Both the position numbers and the translations under genes were made by a program. A stretch of DNA of 64,000 bases, from NCBI GenBank assembly GCA_947566645.1, contig CANOKL010000013.1, positions 19,275 to 83,274 on the forward strand, written 5' to 3'. Positions 44,088 to 53,317 of this stretch are shown one piece after another (positions within the stretch are counted from its first letter, which is position 1; the number at the start of each line of letters is the position of its first letter). The stretch comes from an uncultured Lachnospiraceae bacterium (GTDB lineage Bacteria > Bacillota > Clostridia > Lachnospirales > Lachnospiraceae). The notes under the pieces were generated by a model that had not been told where the DNA came from, ran no database searches, and saw nothing but the letters and a program-made list of their open reading frames with translations.

Positions 44088-46064
44088 TTACTTCTGATAG
44101 CATCTCACTTCCGTCAATGCCCCTGAAGCCGGATCCTCGGCTTCGATCTCAATCTCCTCCTCATATCTGAGAGGATACAGCAGAGGCTGCCAGTCAAGTT
44201 CCTCCCATACAAGCCTGTCCTTCCACCCGGCAAGCTCCTCCTCTGTCTCATAATGCTTCATGACAGCACCGCCCACCCTGTTCTTCCCTGCCGGACGGAC
44301 GCTCCTGACATCCAGAGACCGGACCGGATAGTCAAGGAGATCCTTTCCCGTCTCAATTCCATGGCTTTTCAGAAAGCTCACTGTGTCTTCAAAAAATGGG
44401 TAAATCAGAAGCCTTTGTGTCTCGCCCCACCGTTCAGAACGCATCTCCAGAATTCCTTCCGGCGCCGCTGTCTTTAGATCATCCATCTTAAGGCTTCTCA
44501 CCTCTTCCTGCCAGATCAGAAAAAGCTCTTCCTTTTCCTTCTTAGACAGCGGAAGCACTTGTCCGCACACTCCGTCTCTCCAGGTAAAACGATTATCCCC
44601 CACATCCGTCCAGGTAAGCGCAGGATATGCCAGCTTCTTATATTCCTCCGTATCAAAGACACTGGAAAATGCCTGGAACTCCTCCTCATCTGCCGGATAT
44701 GCACGGTACTTTTCGGTTCCGTCCTTCCCTTCATAACAGACTACGGCAAATGTATATTGTGACTCCTCTATGGAACCTTTGTCCTCCTGCTTTTCTGCCA
44801 GCGCTCCTGCCCACTTAAGACCCTCTGTAAGACCTTCCTCTGTAAAACGGTACTGCGAAAGCCTGCTGTCTGTTCCATAGCTGTCTCCTTTTGTCTCATT
44901 TTCTTCTAATTCTTTATAAGACATATTCAGCCCGTTTACACAGATTCGGATCGCCCGAAGCTCCTCCTGTTCTGGAATCTCATGATCAAAGGAATCCGCT
45001 CCTGCCAAAAAGCCGCCTACAACAAGGCAGACAACTATCCCTTCTGCGAACATCTGCCATTTTCTGCCTCCTAAGTAAAGGCGCTCTGCCAGAAAATGCA
45101 CCAGAATCCCCGCCAGAAGACAGACTGCAGTCAATACCGCTGCTCCCACATTTCCCTGCGCCGGAATCTCCGTTACCTCCAGAAGGAGACTCACGAAGCT
45201 AAGCGGAATCAGCACCGCCGCAAAGAAGGATACGACTCTGTAAGCCCCGGGGAATGCAAATACCTTCCCCACATTTTCCGGCTTTCTTTTTTTCTGCAGA
45301 TATGCGGACAACAGACCGGATAAAAGAATCCAGAAACCTGCCGCCAGGATGACCCTCCCCTCCGGCACATACTCCAGCACCTCCTGCCGCTCATATACAT
45401 TCATCCCGGCAAGAGTCTCTGCAAGGGTTCCCGGCGCAAGCAGCTCCTCCAGCCGCTCAAATGCAGGAATCCGGTAATAAGCGGCAAAAAAATGCTCTGC
45501 ATACACCGTCCCGATCACGCGGACCACTACAAGACCCGCCGTCCCCGCCAGCAAGTCCAAGAGAAGAACCGAAGCCAGTCTCCCGCCTGCCAGGAAGGCA
45601 CATATGGTCATATGATAAAACATCAGAAAAACTGCAAAAAATACTGCCGCACTGCGGACTGCGTAAGAGCCGGCACAGAGAAGAAATTCCGGATCCTTAG
45701 CTCCCCCATAGACTGACAGGACCGCAAGGCTCACTGTCAAGGGAAGAAAAACATGGACAATCCCGTGCAGGTATCTGGACCAGAACACGGTTCCTTTCTT
45801 TACTGGAAGGCTGTAATAAAAATCCAGCTTCGCCGGCTGATGAAGATACCAGTATTCTGCAGCTGCCACTGTGATCCCAAGCACAATGCACAGCTTCAGC
45901 AGGCTGTCATTTCCGATTCCGGCATAACACTCCTTAGCACTCACACTGAGCTCAAGCAGCGTAAACACCGTGTACACCAGGAAAGCACCCCACGAAAAAA
46001 CTGCCGTCACATGTCCCCTTCCTGCCTCCTTAAACCATTTGCTGAAGTACTTTACGGATATCAT
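44088..46064 (-). CDS. ABC transporter permease with large extracytoplasmic domain
   Basis: 658 residues starting MISVKYFSKWFKEAGRG, GAGGAGG upstream. About six membrane segments in the first 330 residues, one near 350, then about 300 soluble residues rich in charged amino acids. The layout fits permeases of YtrB-type bacitracin/nutrient-stress ABC systems of Firmicutes. It overlaps the ATPase gene by 35 bases, so the two subunits are coupled. Substrate unknown; no GntR-type regulator precedes the pair, as is usual in ytr operons. Confidence 0.8.
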   Translation of the reverse strand: MISVKYFSKWFKEAGRGHVTAVFSWGAFLVYTVFTLLELSVSAKECYAGIGNDSLLKLCIVLGITVAAAEYWYLHQPAKLDFYYSLPVKKGTVFWSRYLHGIVHVFLPLTVSLAVLSVYGGAKDPEFLLCAGSYAVRSAAVFFAVFLMFYHMTICAFLAGGRLASVLLLDLLAGTAGLVVVRVIGTVYAEHFFAAYYRIPAFERLEELLAPGTLAETLAGMNVYERQEVLEYVPEGRVILAAGFWILLSGLLSAYLQKKRKPENVGKVFAFPGAYRVVSFFAAVLIPLSFVSLLLEVTEIPAQGNVGAAVLTAVCLLAGILVHFLAERLYLGGRKWQMFAEGIVVCLVVGGFLAGADSFDHEIPEQEELRAIRICVNGLNMSYKELEENETKGDSYGTDSRLSQYRFTEEGLTEGLKWAGALAEKQEDKGSIEESQYTFAVVCYEGKDGTEKYRAYPADEEEFQAFSSVFDTEEYKKLAYPALTWTDVGDNRFTWRDGVCGQVLPLSKKEKEELFLIWQEEVRSLKMDDLKTAAPEGILEMRSERWGETQRLLIYPFFEDTVSFLKSHGIETGKDLLDYPVRSLDVRSVRPAGKNRVGGAVMKHYETEEELAGWKDRLVWEELDWQPLLYPLRYEEEIEIEAEDPASGALTEVRCYQK

Positions 46065-46980
46065 AACCAGCCTCCTCAATCTCAGCAATAAATATTTCCT
46101 CCAGTGTCATGGGCATCTCCCCCAGGAATACCGGATGTTTCTCCTTAAGCCTCTTTGCCGCACCCTCTTTGTCCCCACGGATAACTAGCGTGGTAAAAGC
46201 TCCTTCCCGCACATAGAACAAAAGCTCAAATGTATCTCCCAGAAATTCTGCAAACTGCTGCCGCTCCAGAGGCCCCTCTTTCACAGCATCATTTCCTTTG
46301 GCTTGAAACACACACTGGAACTTTGTCACCTCCCCGGCGCGCTCCTTCAGACTTCCGTCCCCCATCATGCCGCCCTTATGCATAATTCCAATGTGCTGGC
46401 AGAGATCCTCCAGATCCCTGAGTTTGTGGGAAGCCGCGATCACTGTCAGTCTCCTCTCCTTCATCTCCTCCCGGAACAGGCCTTTCATAATCTCTGCGGC
46501 CACAGGATCAAGGCCGTCAAACACCTCGTCACACAGGAGATACCTCGTGCCCGAGCAGAGCGCAAGGATCAGAAATGCCTGTCTCTTCATTCCCTTGGAA
46601 AAGGTGCGCAGAGGCATGCTCATATCCAGGTTCAGCTGCCCTGCCATACAGGACACACTGTCCCTTTGCATCCCTGGATAATTTCTCCTGTAAAAACGGA
46701 TCATATCCTCCATACTGGAATTCGGAAAATAATATGGCACATCCGGCAGATAAAAAAGCTTCTCCTTACATAACGGATTCTCGTACACCGGCTCACTATC
46801 AAGAAGAATCGTTCCGCTGTCGCTTTCCAGTATTCCTGCCATCATCCGCAGAAGCGTGCTCTTCCCTGCTCCGTTGGTTCCCAGAAGCCCGAACATCACA
46901 CCCTCTGGAATAGAAAGCGTTACATGGTTCACCGCACAGTTGCTGTCAAAATATTTTGTCACATCTTTTATCTCAATCAT
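46030..46980 (-). CDS. ABC transporter ATP-binding protein
   Basis: 316 residues from MIEIKDVTKYFDSN; GGGAG lies 8 bases before this ATG. Walker A GTNGAGKST, signature FSKGMKRQAF (a SKGMK variant of LSGGQ, typical of YtrB-like ATPases), Walker B YLLCDEVFDGLD, H-loop IAASHK. The last 90 residues are an accessory domain. It powers the overlapping permease. Confidence 0.92.
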   Translation of the reverse strand: MIEIKDVTKYFDSNCAVNHVTLSIPEGVMFGLLGTNGAGKSTLLRMMAGILESDSGTILLDSEPVYENPLCKEKLFYLPDVPYYFPNSSMEDMIRFYRRNYPGMQRDSVSCMAGQLNLDMSMPLRTFSKGMKRQAFLILALCSGTRYLLCDEVFDGLDPVAAEIMKGLFREEMKERRLTVIAASHKLRDLEDLCQHIGIMHKGGMMGDGSLKERAGEVTKFQCVFQAKGNDAVKEGPLERQQFAEFLGDTFELLFYVREGAFTTLVIRGDKEGAAKRLKEKHPVFLGEMPMTLEEIFIAEIEEAGYDIRKVLQQMV

Positions 46981-47051
46981 AGCTAAAGCTCCCAATTCTT
47001 CTGCACTGGAATCATTTCCGGACAGTTCCTGACTATCTCATATCTGCACAG

Positions 47052-48407
47052 CTACACTCCCTTGTTTTCATAGTAGCTCTGCGGCATCCATTTCCCCTTC
47101 CACACATATAGAAGAATCAGCACAAGCCCTACTGCCCAGGATGCCGGATAACCGATCATAACACTTGACAGCTCATGAGAAACGCTAAGGGCTCCCCAGA
47201 TCCACAGCACCCGGAAGATACACATAGAGAATAAGAAAACAAACATTGCCTGCAGCGTCTTCCCTGTTCCGCGCACCGTCCCGGTCAGCACGTTCAGAAT
47301 ACCCAGCATCCAGTAAAACGGGCAGAAAAACTGAAGGATATATGCTCCATATTCTACCACATCCTCCTGTCCTGTAAAGACCCGCATAATCTGCGGTGCA
47401 AATGTCATCAGTACAATACCTGCAGTAATGGTATAGATAACTGCCATTCCCACAGACACGCGCATCCCCCTTTTCACACGGTCATACTGCCCGGCCCCCA
47501 CATTTTGTCCCGTAAAGGTAGTCGCCGCCATGCTGAAGCTTAATACCGGAAGAATATTAAAACCATCAATCTTTATGTATGCCGCAAAGCCTGCCATCGC
47601 CACTGCGCCAAAGCTGTTGACGCTGGACTGGACCACAACATTGGAAAGAGAGATTACGATATTCTGAACCCCTGTAGGAAGCCCGATCTTCAGTATTTTT
47701 CCGGGAAGATTTTTATAAAAGCGAATCTCCTTTAGATTCAGCCGGTAGACATCCTGGCTCCTTACCAGAAACAGAAGAATAAAGATACAGGACAGGAGCT
47801 GGCTGATATCTGTTGCAAGCGCCACCCCGACTACACCCATCTTAAACACAATGACAAACAGCAGATCCAGAAATATATTGGACACTGCCGCAACCATCAG
47901 GTAAATGAGCGACCGTCTGGAATTTCCCACTGCATTCAGAATACCCGCAGACATATTATAGATTACGGAAAATAGCATTCCGCCAAAGAACACCCTCAGA
48001 TAGCTCACCGCCATATCAAAGACTTCATCCGGTGTTCCCATGGCGCGCAGCATAGCCGGTGCTAACAGCATCCCCACGACCGAAACAACTGCCCCCGCAC
48101 AGATGGCAATCGCAATCGTTGTATGGACTGCCTCCTTCACTCCCTGCCTGTTCCCCGCACCAAAAAACTGGGACAGAACCACTCCTGCACCCGCTGAGGC
48201 CCCGATACAGAATCCTACCAGTAGATTAATAATCGACCCGCTGCCTCCTACAGCAGCCAGCGCCTCACTTCCGATATAATTCCCCACAATAATCGAATCC
48301 ACCGTATTATAGAGCTGCTGAAATAAATTCCCCAAAATAAGAGGCACAGAAAAATACAGTATATTTTTCCATATAGCTCCCTCTGTCATTGTCTTTTGCT
48401 TTCTCAT
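47052..48407 (-). CDS. MATE family efflux transporter
   Basis: 451 residues, about twelve membrane segments. N-terminus MTEGAIWKNILYFSVPLILG, then NLFQQLYNTVDSIIVGNYIG, the hallmark of the DinF/NorM-like cluster common in Clostridia. Distinct from the MATE protein at 0.9-2.2 kb, which opens differently (NILYNIVDRIYIGHI). Single gene. Substrate not predictable. Confidence 0.93.
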   Translation of the reverse strand: MRKQKTMTEGAIWKNILYFSVPLILGNLFQQLYNTVDSIIVGNYIGSEALAAVGGSGSIINLLVGFCIGASAGAGVVLSQFFGAGNRQGVKEAVHTTIAIAICAGAVVSVVGMLLAPAMLRAMGTPDEVFDMAVSYLRVFFGGMLFSVIYNMSAGILNAVGNSRRSLIYLMVAAVSNIFLDLLFVIVFKMGVVGVALATDISQLLSCIFILLFLVRSQDVYRLNLKEIRFYKNLPGKILKIGLPTGVQNIVISLSNVVVQSSVNSFGAVAMAGFAAYIKIDGFNILPVLSFSMAATTFTGQNVGAGQYDRVKRGMRVSVGMAVIYTITAGIVLMTFAPQIMRVFTGQEDVVEYGAYILQFFCPFYWMLGILNVLTGTVRGTGKTLQAMFVFLFSMCIFRVLWIWGALSVSHELSSVMIGYPASWAVGLVLILLYVWKGKWMPQSYYENKGV

Positions 48408-48508
48408 ACACCCAACACCTCTCCTGCTGATTGATCAGCAAAATAAAATAAGAACCCTTCAAAGCCCAATGCTCTGAAAAATCCTTAAATCCTTATCTCT
48501 GATAATAA

Positions 48509-48566
48509 GGAACTGTAGAGAAATAACGTAACAATCTGACTTGTTACGTTATTTCTCTACAGTTCC
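48509..48566. repeat. 26-bp perfect inverted repeat behind tRNA-Thr
   Basis: GGAACTGTAGAGAAATAACG (continuing GTAACAA-type to 26 bp) pairs perfectly with its complement around the six-base loop TCTGAC. It begins two bases past the tRNA 3' end. There is no T tract, so it is not a classical terminator. Its symmetry suggests a small mobile repeat or RNA processing signal. Confidence 0.8.
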
Positions 48567-48568
48567 CA

Positions 48569-48641
48569 AGCTGCCTAGCGGAATCGAACCGCCGACCTCC
48601 GCCTTACCAAGGCGACGCTCTACCGACTGAGCCAAGGCAGC
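48569..48641 (-). tRNA. tRNA-Thr (anticodon GGT)
   Basis: 73 bases that fold as a full cloverleaf: acceptor GCTGCCT/AGGCAGC, D arm GCTCAGTCGGTAGAGC, anticodon loop TTGGTAA and T loop TTCGATT. Anticodon GGT reads ACC and ACU. CCA is not encoded. Confidence 0.97.
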
Positions 48642-48691
48642 ACACATGTATTCATGCAACATTAATAATATACAATAGAAGGGATATTTTG

Positions 48692-49327
48692 TCAATGCTG
48701 TTTTCTACTTTTTTTTTCATTTTTTTTATCATCCTCCAGTATCTTCTCAGTCTTGCTTTTAATTCTCTGCAGCGCATTATCTACGGTCTTCGGACTCTTG
48801 TCAAGAAGCCGGGCAATGGTCTTATAATCTGTCCCGAGAAGATGGAGATAGAGCACCCGGTTTTCCAGGTCGCTTAGAGATTCCTCCAGCCTGCTCTTAA
48901 GCAGCTCCACATACTCTCTCCCCAGAAACAGGGCTTCCGGATTATTCTCCTCTAAAGGCTCCACAGTCTCAATAAGTGTCTCCCTCTCATCATTCGTCTC
49001 ATAGAGGGAGACATAGAAGTTAAGAGGGCTGTGCTTCTTCCTTTTTGATGCCTTGATGGCAGAGTAAATCTGTCTGCGGATGCAAAGTGCCGCAAAGCTT
49101 GAAAAGGATGCCCTCTGCTCCTCTTCAAAATCCTGCACTGCCTTAAAGAGGCCGATCATCCCCTCCTGGATCAGATCATCCGTCTCACCCCCCAGAAGGT
49201 ACATGGCATTGGCCTCCTTGCGCACAAGATTTTTATATTTTTCCATAATATAATCCATTACAGCCTTATCTCCGGAACGAAGCCTCCGGATCAACTGTTC
49301 ATCTGTCATATTGTTATATTCCGGCAT
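48692..49327 (-). CDS. sigH: RNA polymerase sigma factor, SigH-like
   Basis: 211 residues. Region 2 is MEKYKNLVRKEANAMYLLGG and DDLIQEGMIGLFKAVQDF; region 4 is YLHLLGTDYKTIARLLDKS with PKTVDNALQRIKSK. In Bacillus this factor (Spo0H) drives early sporulation and post-exponential genes. Gene order cysE-cysS-mrnC-rlmB-sigH matches that of Bacillus subtilis, except that yacP is missing, which supports the name. Seven bases after rlmB. Confidence 0.93.
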   Translation of the reverse strand: MPEYNNMTDEQLIRRLRSGDKAVMDYIMEKYKNLVRKEANAMYLLGGETDDLIQEGMIGLFKAVQDFEEEQRASFSSFAALCIRRQIYSAIKASKRKKHSPLNFYVSLYETNDERETLIETVEPLEENNPEALFLGREYVELLKSRLEESLSDLENRVLYLHLLGTDYKTIARLLDKSPKTVDNALQRIKSKTEKILEDDKKNEKKSRKQH

Positions 49328-49333
49328 ATACTT

Positions 49334-50065
49334 TTATCCCCTTTGTCTCACCACCTCATAGGCAAGCACACCTGCCGCCACAGAAGCATTCAGCGAATCA
49401 ATGTTGCCTTTCATGGGAATTGAGGCACACAGATCACATGCCTCCTTCACCAGACGGCTGACTCCCCCGCCCTCATTGCCAATTACAAGACCCACCGGTC
49501 CTGTAAGATTCAGATGGTACATCAGCTCGCCACCCATATCGGCACAGACAAACCATAGTCCTTGTTCCTTCAGCTTCTCCATGGTTCTGACAAGATTCGT
49601 CACCTTGGCTACCGGCGTATAATTGAGCGCCCCTGCAGATGCCTTTGCCACCGTTGCCGTAAGCCCCACTGCACGGTGCTTCGGGATGATCACTCCGTGA
49701 GCTCCCGCAAGATTCGCCGTCCGGATGATCGCCCCGAGATTATGAGGATCTTCGATCCCGTCCAGAAGAAATAAAAAGGGATCCTCCCCCTTATCCTCTG
49801 CAAGTTTTAAGAGATCTTCAACCTGGGCATACTCATATGCCGCCGCAAACGCGATGACCCCCTGATGCTTCCCTGTCTCCGACATCTGGTTCAGACGTTC
49901 CCTGTCCGTAAATTTCAAAATGGTGTCATGCTTTTTCGCTTCACGGACAATGGTCCTCACCTGGGAATCCTGACATCCGTCGAGTATGTACAGCTTATCC
50001 ACCGGCTTCCCGGAACGCAATGCTTCCAGAACCGCATTGCGTCCTTCAATCCTGTTTTCTTTCAT
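49334..50065 (-). CDS. rlmB: 23S rRNA (guanosine-2'-O-)-methyltransferase RlmB
   Basis: 243 residues. Substrate-binding domain first (MKENRIEGRNAVLEALRSG), then the SpoU knot: LDGIEDPHNLGAIIRTANLAGAHGV... with GLVIGNEGGGVSRL and IPMKGNIDSLNASVAAGV. It methylates G2251 in the peptidyl transferase centre. Its ATG overlaps the mrnC stop as ATGA. Confidence 0.95.
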   Translation of the reverse strand: MKENRIEGRNAVLEALRSGKPVDKLYILDGCQDSQVRTIVREAKKHDTILKFTDRERLNQMSETGKHQGVIAFAAAYEYAQVEDLLKLAEDKGEDPFLFLLDGIEDPHNLGAIIRTANLAGAHGVIIPKHRAVGLTATVAKASAGALNYTPVAKVTNLVRTMEKLKEQGLWFVCADMGGELMYHLNLTGPVGLVIGNEGGGVSRLVKEACDLCASIPMKGNIDSLNASVAAGVLAYEVVRQRG

Positions 50066-50529
50066 CCTAAAATCCCCCTGTCATCTGCATGATGCTCCAT
50101 ATAATCCAGTCCTGTTTTGATCAGGTCCAACAGCCTCCCCCAGTCCTTTTTCAGATACAGAAAACCCAGAAGCGCCTCAAACCCTGTCGCGCGGCGGTAA
50201 TCTGTAACAGACTGGTTCTTTGCCGGACTGACGCTTTTCGCATTGCGTCCCCGTTTGTAGACCGCATGCTCCTCTTCTGTGAGGTGTTGCTGCATACCGC
50301 GCATCATAAGGGACTGTGCCTTTGCCTGTACATAGGAGCTTGTCCGCAGATGGAGCTTCTGCACCGGCCTGTTCCCTTCATTCAATACAATGCTTTTAAT
50401 TACCAGGTCATAGATACTGTCACCAATATATGCCAGTGCAAGAGGTGAATACTCCATAATATTCACCTCCTGCAACTGGAAAATCTCCTGCATATAGGTG
50501 TCAAACTGCCACTCTACGCTCTTTTCCAT
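50062..50529 (-). CDS. mrnC: Mini-ribonuclease III
   Basis: 155 residues. An RNase III catalytic domain without a dsRNA-binding domain: LALAYIGDSIYDLVIKS carries the acidic active-site motif, and a second acidic helix GFEALLGFLYLKKD holds the other pair of metal ligands. Matures 23S rRNA in Firmicutes. The start overlaps cysS by 16 bases and uses an AGAAGG site inside it. The N-terminus is about 24 residues longer than the core. Confidence 0.94.
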   Translation of the reverse strand: MEKSVEWQFDTYMQEIFQLQEVNIMEYSPLALAYIGDSIYDLVIKSIVLNEGNRPVQKLHLRTSSYVQAKAQSLMMRGMQQHLTEEEHAVYKRGRNAKSVSPAKNQSVTDYRRATGFEALLGFLYLKKDWGRLLDLIKTGLDYMEHHADDRGILG

Positions 50530-51917
50530 TTTACGCCTTCTCTCGTATCCTCCAGAATAATCCCTTTTCCAAGCAGCTCTCCCCGGATCTCATCTGCACG
50601 GGCAAAATTCTTTGCTTTACGCGCTGCCTGCCGTTCTTCAATCAGCTTTTCGATCTCAGCATCCAGAAGCTCCTCTTCCTTCTCTACAATGATTCCCAGA
50701 ACGTCTGTAAGCTTCTTTAACACATCAAGAAGTCTCTCCAGATATCCCCTGGAACTCTTCTCATCTGTATTGGTATTACAGAATTTCACAAGGTCAAACA
50801 CCGCTGCAACCGCATCTGCTGTATTAAAGTCATCCTCCATGGCTTCCTCAAATGCCTTCACAAATTCATCCGTCCTGGAAAATGCCTTCTCTTCCTCTTC
50901 CGTCATACCTTCTTCTGCATTTTTCATAAGGAACTTCAGGTTCTCTGCCGCATTGACGATCCGCTCCAGCCCGTTTTTGGACGCTTCCATAAGCTCTGCG
51001 CTGAAGTTAAGCGGACTCCTGTAGTGGGCGCCCAGCATAAAGAACCGGAGCACCTGCAGGTCATACTGCTCACTGATCTCGCGCACAGTACGGAAATTCC
51101 CGAGAGACTTGCTCATCTTGCGGTTATCAATATTCAGAAATGCATTATGAAGCCAGTATTTTGCGAACTCCTTTCCATTAGCCGCCTCGCTCTGGGCAAT
51201 CTCATTTTCATGATGCGGGAATACCAGATCCTCCCCTCCGGCATGGATGTCAATCTGATCCCCTAAGTATTTCTTCGACATCTCAGAGCATTCAATATGC
51301 CAGCCAGGCCTTCCCTCGCTCCACGGAGACTCCCAGAAAGGCTCTCCCTCCTTCTTCGGCTTCCACAGCACGAAATCCAACGGATCTTCCTTTTCGTCCT
51401 CCCCTGTCACAAGGAGTGAACGCTCCCCGGAACGCAGATCGTCAAGATTCTTATGGGACAGCTTCCCATAATCCTGAAACTGCCTTGTACGGAAATATAC
51501 GGTTCCGTTCTTTTCATAGGCATAGCCCTTTTCCATCAGCGTCCTGATCATACTGATCATACCGGAAATCTCCTCTGTGGCAAGCGGGTGCGTGGTTGCA
51601 GGCTTTACATTCATTCCCTCCATGTCCTTCTTGCACTCTGCGATATACCTTTTGGAAATCTCCTCCGAAGAGACCCCCTCCTCAATGGCCCTTTTAATAA
51701 TCTTATCATCCACATCTGTAAAATTGGATACGTAGTTTACATCATACCCTTTATACTCAAAATACCGTCTCACCGTATCAAACACAATCATCGGCCTGGC
51801 ATTTCCGATATGGATAAAATTATAAACCGTAGGTCCGCAGACATACATCCGCACCTTTCCCTCCTCAAGGGGGATAAATTCCTCTTTTCTCTTTGACATC
51901 GTATTATACAGTCTCAT
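50514..51917 (-). CDS. cysS: Cysteinyl-tRNA synthetase
   Basis: 467 residues. Class I enzyme with HIGNARPMIVFDTVRRY (HIGH-like), zinc ligands including C28 in YVCGPTVYN, and KMSKSLGNF near residue 265. C-terminal DALR-type helical domain. Charges tRNA-Cys. Placed after cysE and the cysteine T-box, so uncharged tRNA-Cys should raise its expression. A family B repeat separates it from cysE. Confidence 0.97.
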   Translation of the reverse strand: MRLYNTMSKRKEEFIPLEEGKVRMYVCGPTVYNFIHIGNARPMIVFDTVRRYFEYKGYDVNYVSNFTDVDDKIIKRAIEEGVSSEEISKRYIAECKKDMEGMNVKPATTHPLATEEISGMISMIRTLMEKGYAYEKNGTVYFRTRQFQDYGKLSHKNLDDLRSGERSLLVTGEDEKEDPLDFVLWKPKKEGEPFWESPWSEGRPGWHIECSEMSKKYLGDQIDIHAGGEDLVFPHHENEIAQSEAANGKEFAKYWLHNAFLNIDNRKMSKSLGNFRTVREISEQYDLQVLRFFMLGAHYRSPLNFSAELMEASKNGLERIVNAAENLKFLMKNAEEGMTEEEEKAFSRTDEFVKAFEEAMEDDFNTADAVAAVFDLVKFCNTNTDEKSSRGYLERLLDVLKKLTDVLGIIVEKEEELLDAEIEKLIEERQAARKAKNFARADEIRGELLGKGIILEDTREGVKWKRA

Positions 51918-52004
51918 ACTTCGTTTTTTCCTCCTCTTTTTCCTATATCTTCTCTTAATCTCATGTAACTCAATTTACGGATCATTTCAGACATATCCGT
52001 CATG

Positions 52005-52055
52005 TTCTTACGGAATGCGCAGCCCCGGTGCATTCCCGGCTCGTAAATCGTGACA
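52005..52055 (+). repeat. Family B hairpin repeat between cysE and cysS
   Basis: TTCTTACGG, hairpin GAATGCGCAG...GTGCATTC, then CCGGCTCGTAAATCGTGAC. It lies in the transcript of the cysE-cysS operon. Confidence 0.6.
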
Positions 52056-52065
52056 GCGTATGTTT

Positions 52066-52749
52066 CTAATCTATAATCTCCAGATCCTCGTCCTTCATAC
52101 ACTTCATCCGCTTTTCCAGCCTTTCAAGCTTCTTATGCATGCGGAGATTATCTGACCGGAGCTCTCTGATATCATTGCTGATCGGATCAGGCAGATGCAC
52201 ATGATCCATATCCATACGCGGCACCTTCTGATCCCCCATCTTCACAACACGTCCCGGGACACCCACCACTGTACAATTGGGCGGCACTTCCTTTAAGACC
52301 ACGCTCCCGGCTCCGATCTTCGAGTTTTCTCCTATGGTGAAGGAACCAAGCACTTTCGCCCCGGCACTGACCATCACATTGTCCTTCAGTGTCGGATGGC
52401 GCTTTCCCTTCTCCTTTCCCGTACCTCCGAGAGTTACTCCCTGATACAGGGTCACATTATCCCCCAGCTCAGCTGTCTCCCCAATAATCACCCCGCTCCC
52501 GTGGTCAATAAAAAGTCCCTTCCCAATCCTCGCACCGGGATGGATCTCAATTCCCGTCTTCCTGACTGCCCTCTGGGATACCCACCTTGCCAGAAAATAA
52601 TGCTTCTTAAGAAACAGTCTGTGGGCTACCCGGTAGCAGAGGATCGCTTTAAAACTTGGATACAAAAAAACCTCAAGATTCGACCGGATGGCCGGGTCCC
52701 GTTCTCTTATGACCTGTATCTCTTCCTTCACGTAAGAAATCAATCCCAT
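52066..52749 (-). CDS. cysE: Serine O-acetyltransferase
   Basis: 227 residues. First step of cysteine synthesis from serine, using acetyl-CoA. N-terminal helical domain, then left-handed beta-helix hexapeptide repeats: IHPGARIGKGLFIDHGSGVI, IGETAELGDNVTLYQGVTLG, GAKVLGSFTIGENSKIGAGS. The C-terminal tail of about 45 charged residues (LEKRMKCMKDEDLEIID) is coiled-coil-like. First gene after the cysteine T-box. Confidence 0.96.
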   Translation of the reverse strand: MGLISYVKEEIQVIRERDPAIRSNLEVFLYPSFKAILCYRVAHRLFLKKHYFLARWVSQRAVRKTGIEIHPGARIGKGLFIDHGSGVIIGETAELGDNVTLYQGVTLGGTGKEKGKRHPTLKDNVMVSAGAKVLGSFTIGENSKIGAGSVVLKEVPPNCTVVGVPGRVVKMGDQKVPRMDMDHVHLPDPISNDIRELRSDNLRMHKKLERLEKRMKCMKDEDLEIID

Positions 52750-52804
52750 AGCATAACACTCCTTGCCTGTGATACAGGGAACAAAATTTTACTGCATCAT
52801 GTTC

Positions 52805-52852
52805 CAACGAAATACACAGCCCCGGCGCATTCCTGAGCCGTGAATCGTAACC
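52805..52852 (+). repeat. Family B hairpin repeat, copy with decayed head, upstream of cysE
   Basis: AACGAAATACACAGCCCCGG, then CGCATTCCTGAGCCGTGAAT and CGTAACC. The TTCTTACGG head is degenerate. It lies between the T-box terminator and the cysE start. Confidence 0.5.
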
Positions 52853-52868
52853 AAAATTCCCAATATCA

Positions 52869-53142
52869 CAAAAAAATCTCTTGTCTAAGACAAGAGACGA
52901 AATATTCCGTGGTTCCACTCTTTTGAAAGATATCCTACATATAATAAAAATATCCTCCACTTTCTACACGTAACGTGTGTACCTCCGTATCCGGCTACTA
53001 TGTTAAGTCTCCTTATGTTCACCGGATCAACTCCCGAATGCACTTCACACCCTTCTCCCCAAAAGCTGCTTACAGCCAACGACAGCTTCTCTCTGATGGT
53101 TCTGAAACATGCTACTCTCTTCGTTCCCTGTCTTTTTCATAT
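52869..53142 (-). promoter_or_regulatory. T-box leader RNA, specifier UGC (cysteine), for cysE-cysS
   Basis: Minus-strand features: Stem I with GAAG-UGC-AUUCGGGAG, the T-box GTGGAACCACGG, and a terminator TCTCTTGTC/GACAAGAGA (52877-52898) followed by seven or eight T. UGC is a cysteine codon, matching both downstream genes. Confidence 0.92.
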
Positions 53143-53148
53143 AGGATT

Positions 53149-53177
53149 ATAATATGTGAATTCGGAAAATTTGTCAA
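53149..53177 (-). promoter_or_regulatory. Promoter of the cysteine T-box operon
   Basis: TTGACA (53172-53177), 17 bases, TATTAT (53149-53154) on the minus strand. Confidence 0.8.
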
Positions 53178-53317
53178 TCTAAAATTCTAAATTGATAGTG
53201 TAACTTTGATTCCGGAAAACCAGGAATCTAAGGAGGCGCTCATGCTCCGCTACGCCTATTGGATCCAAAACCAATGTTCATACCAGGCCGCCGAGAATGT
53301 CATCCGGAAATTACGCA

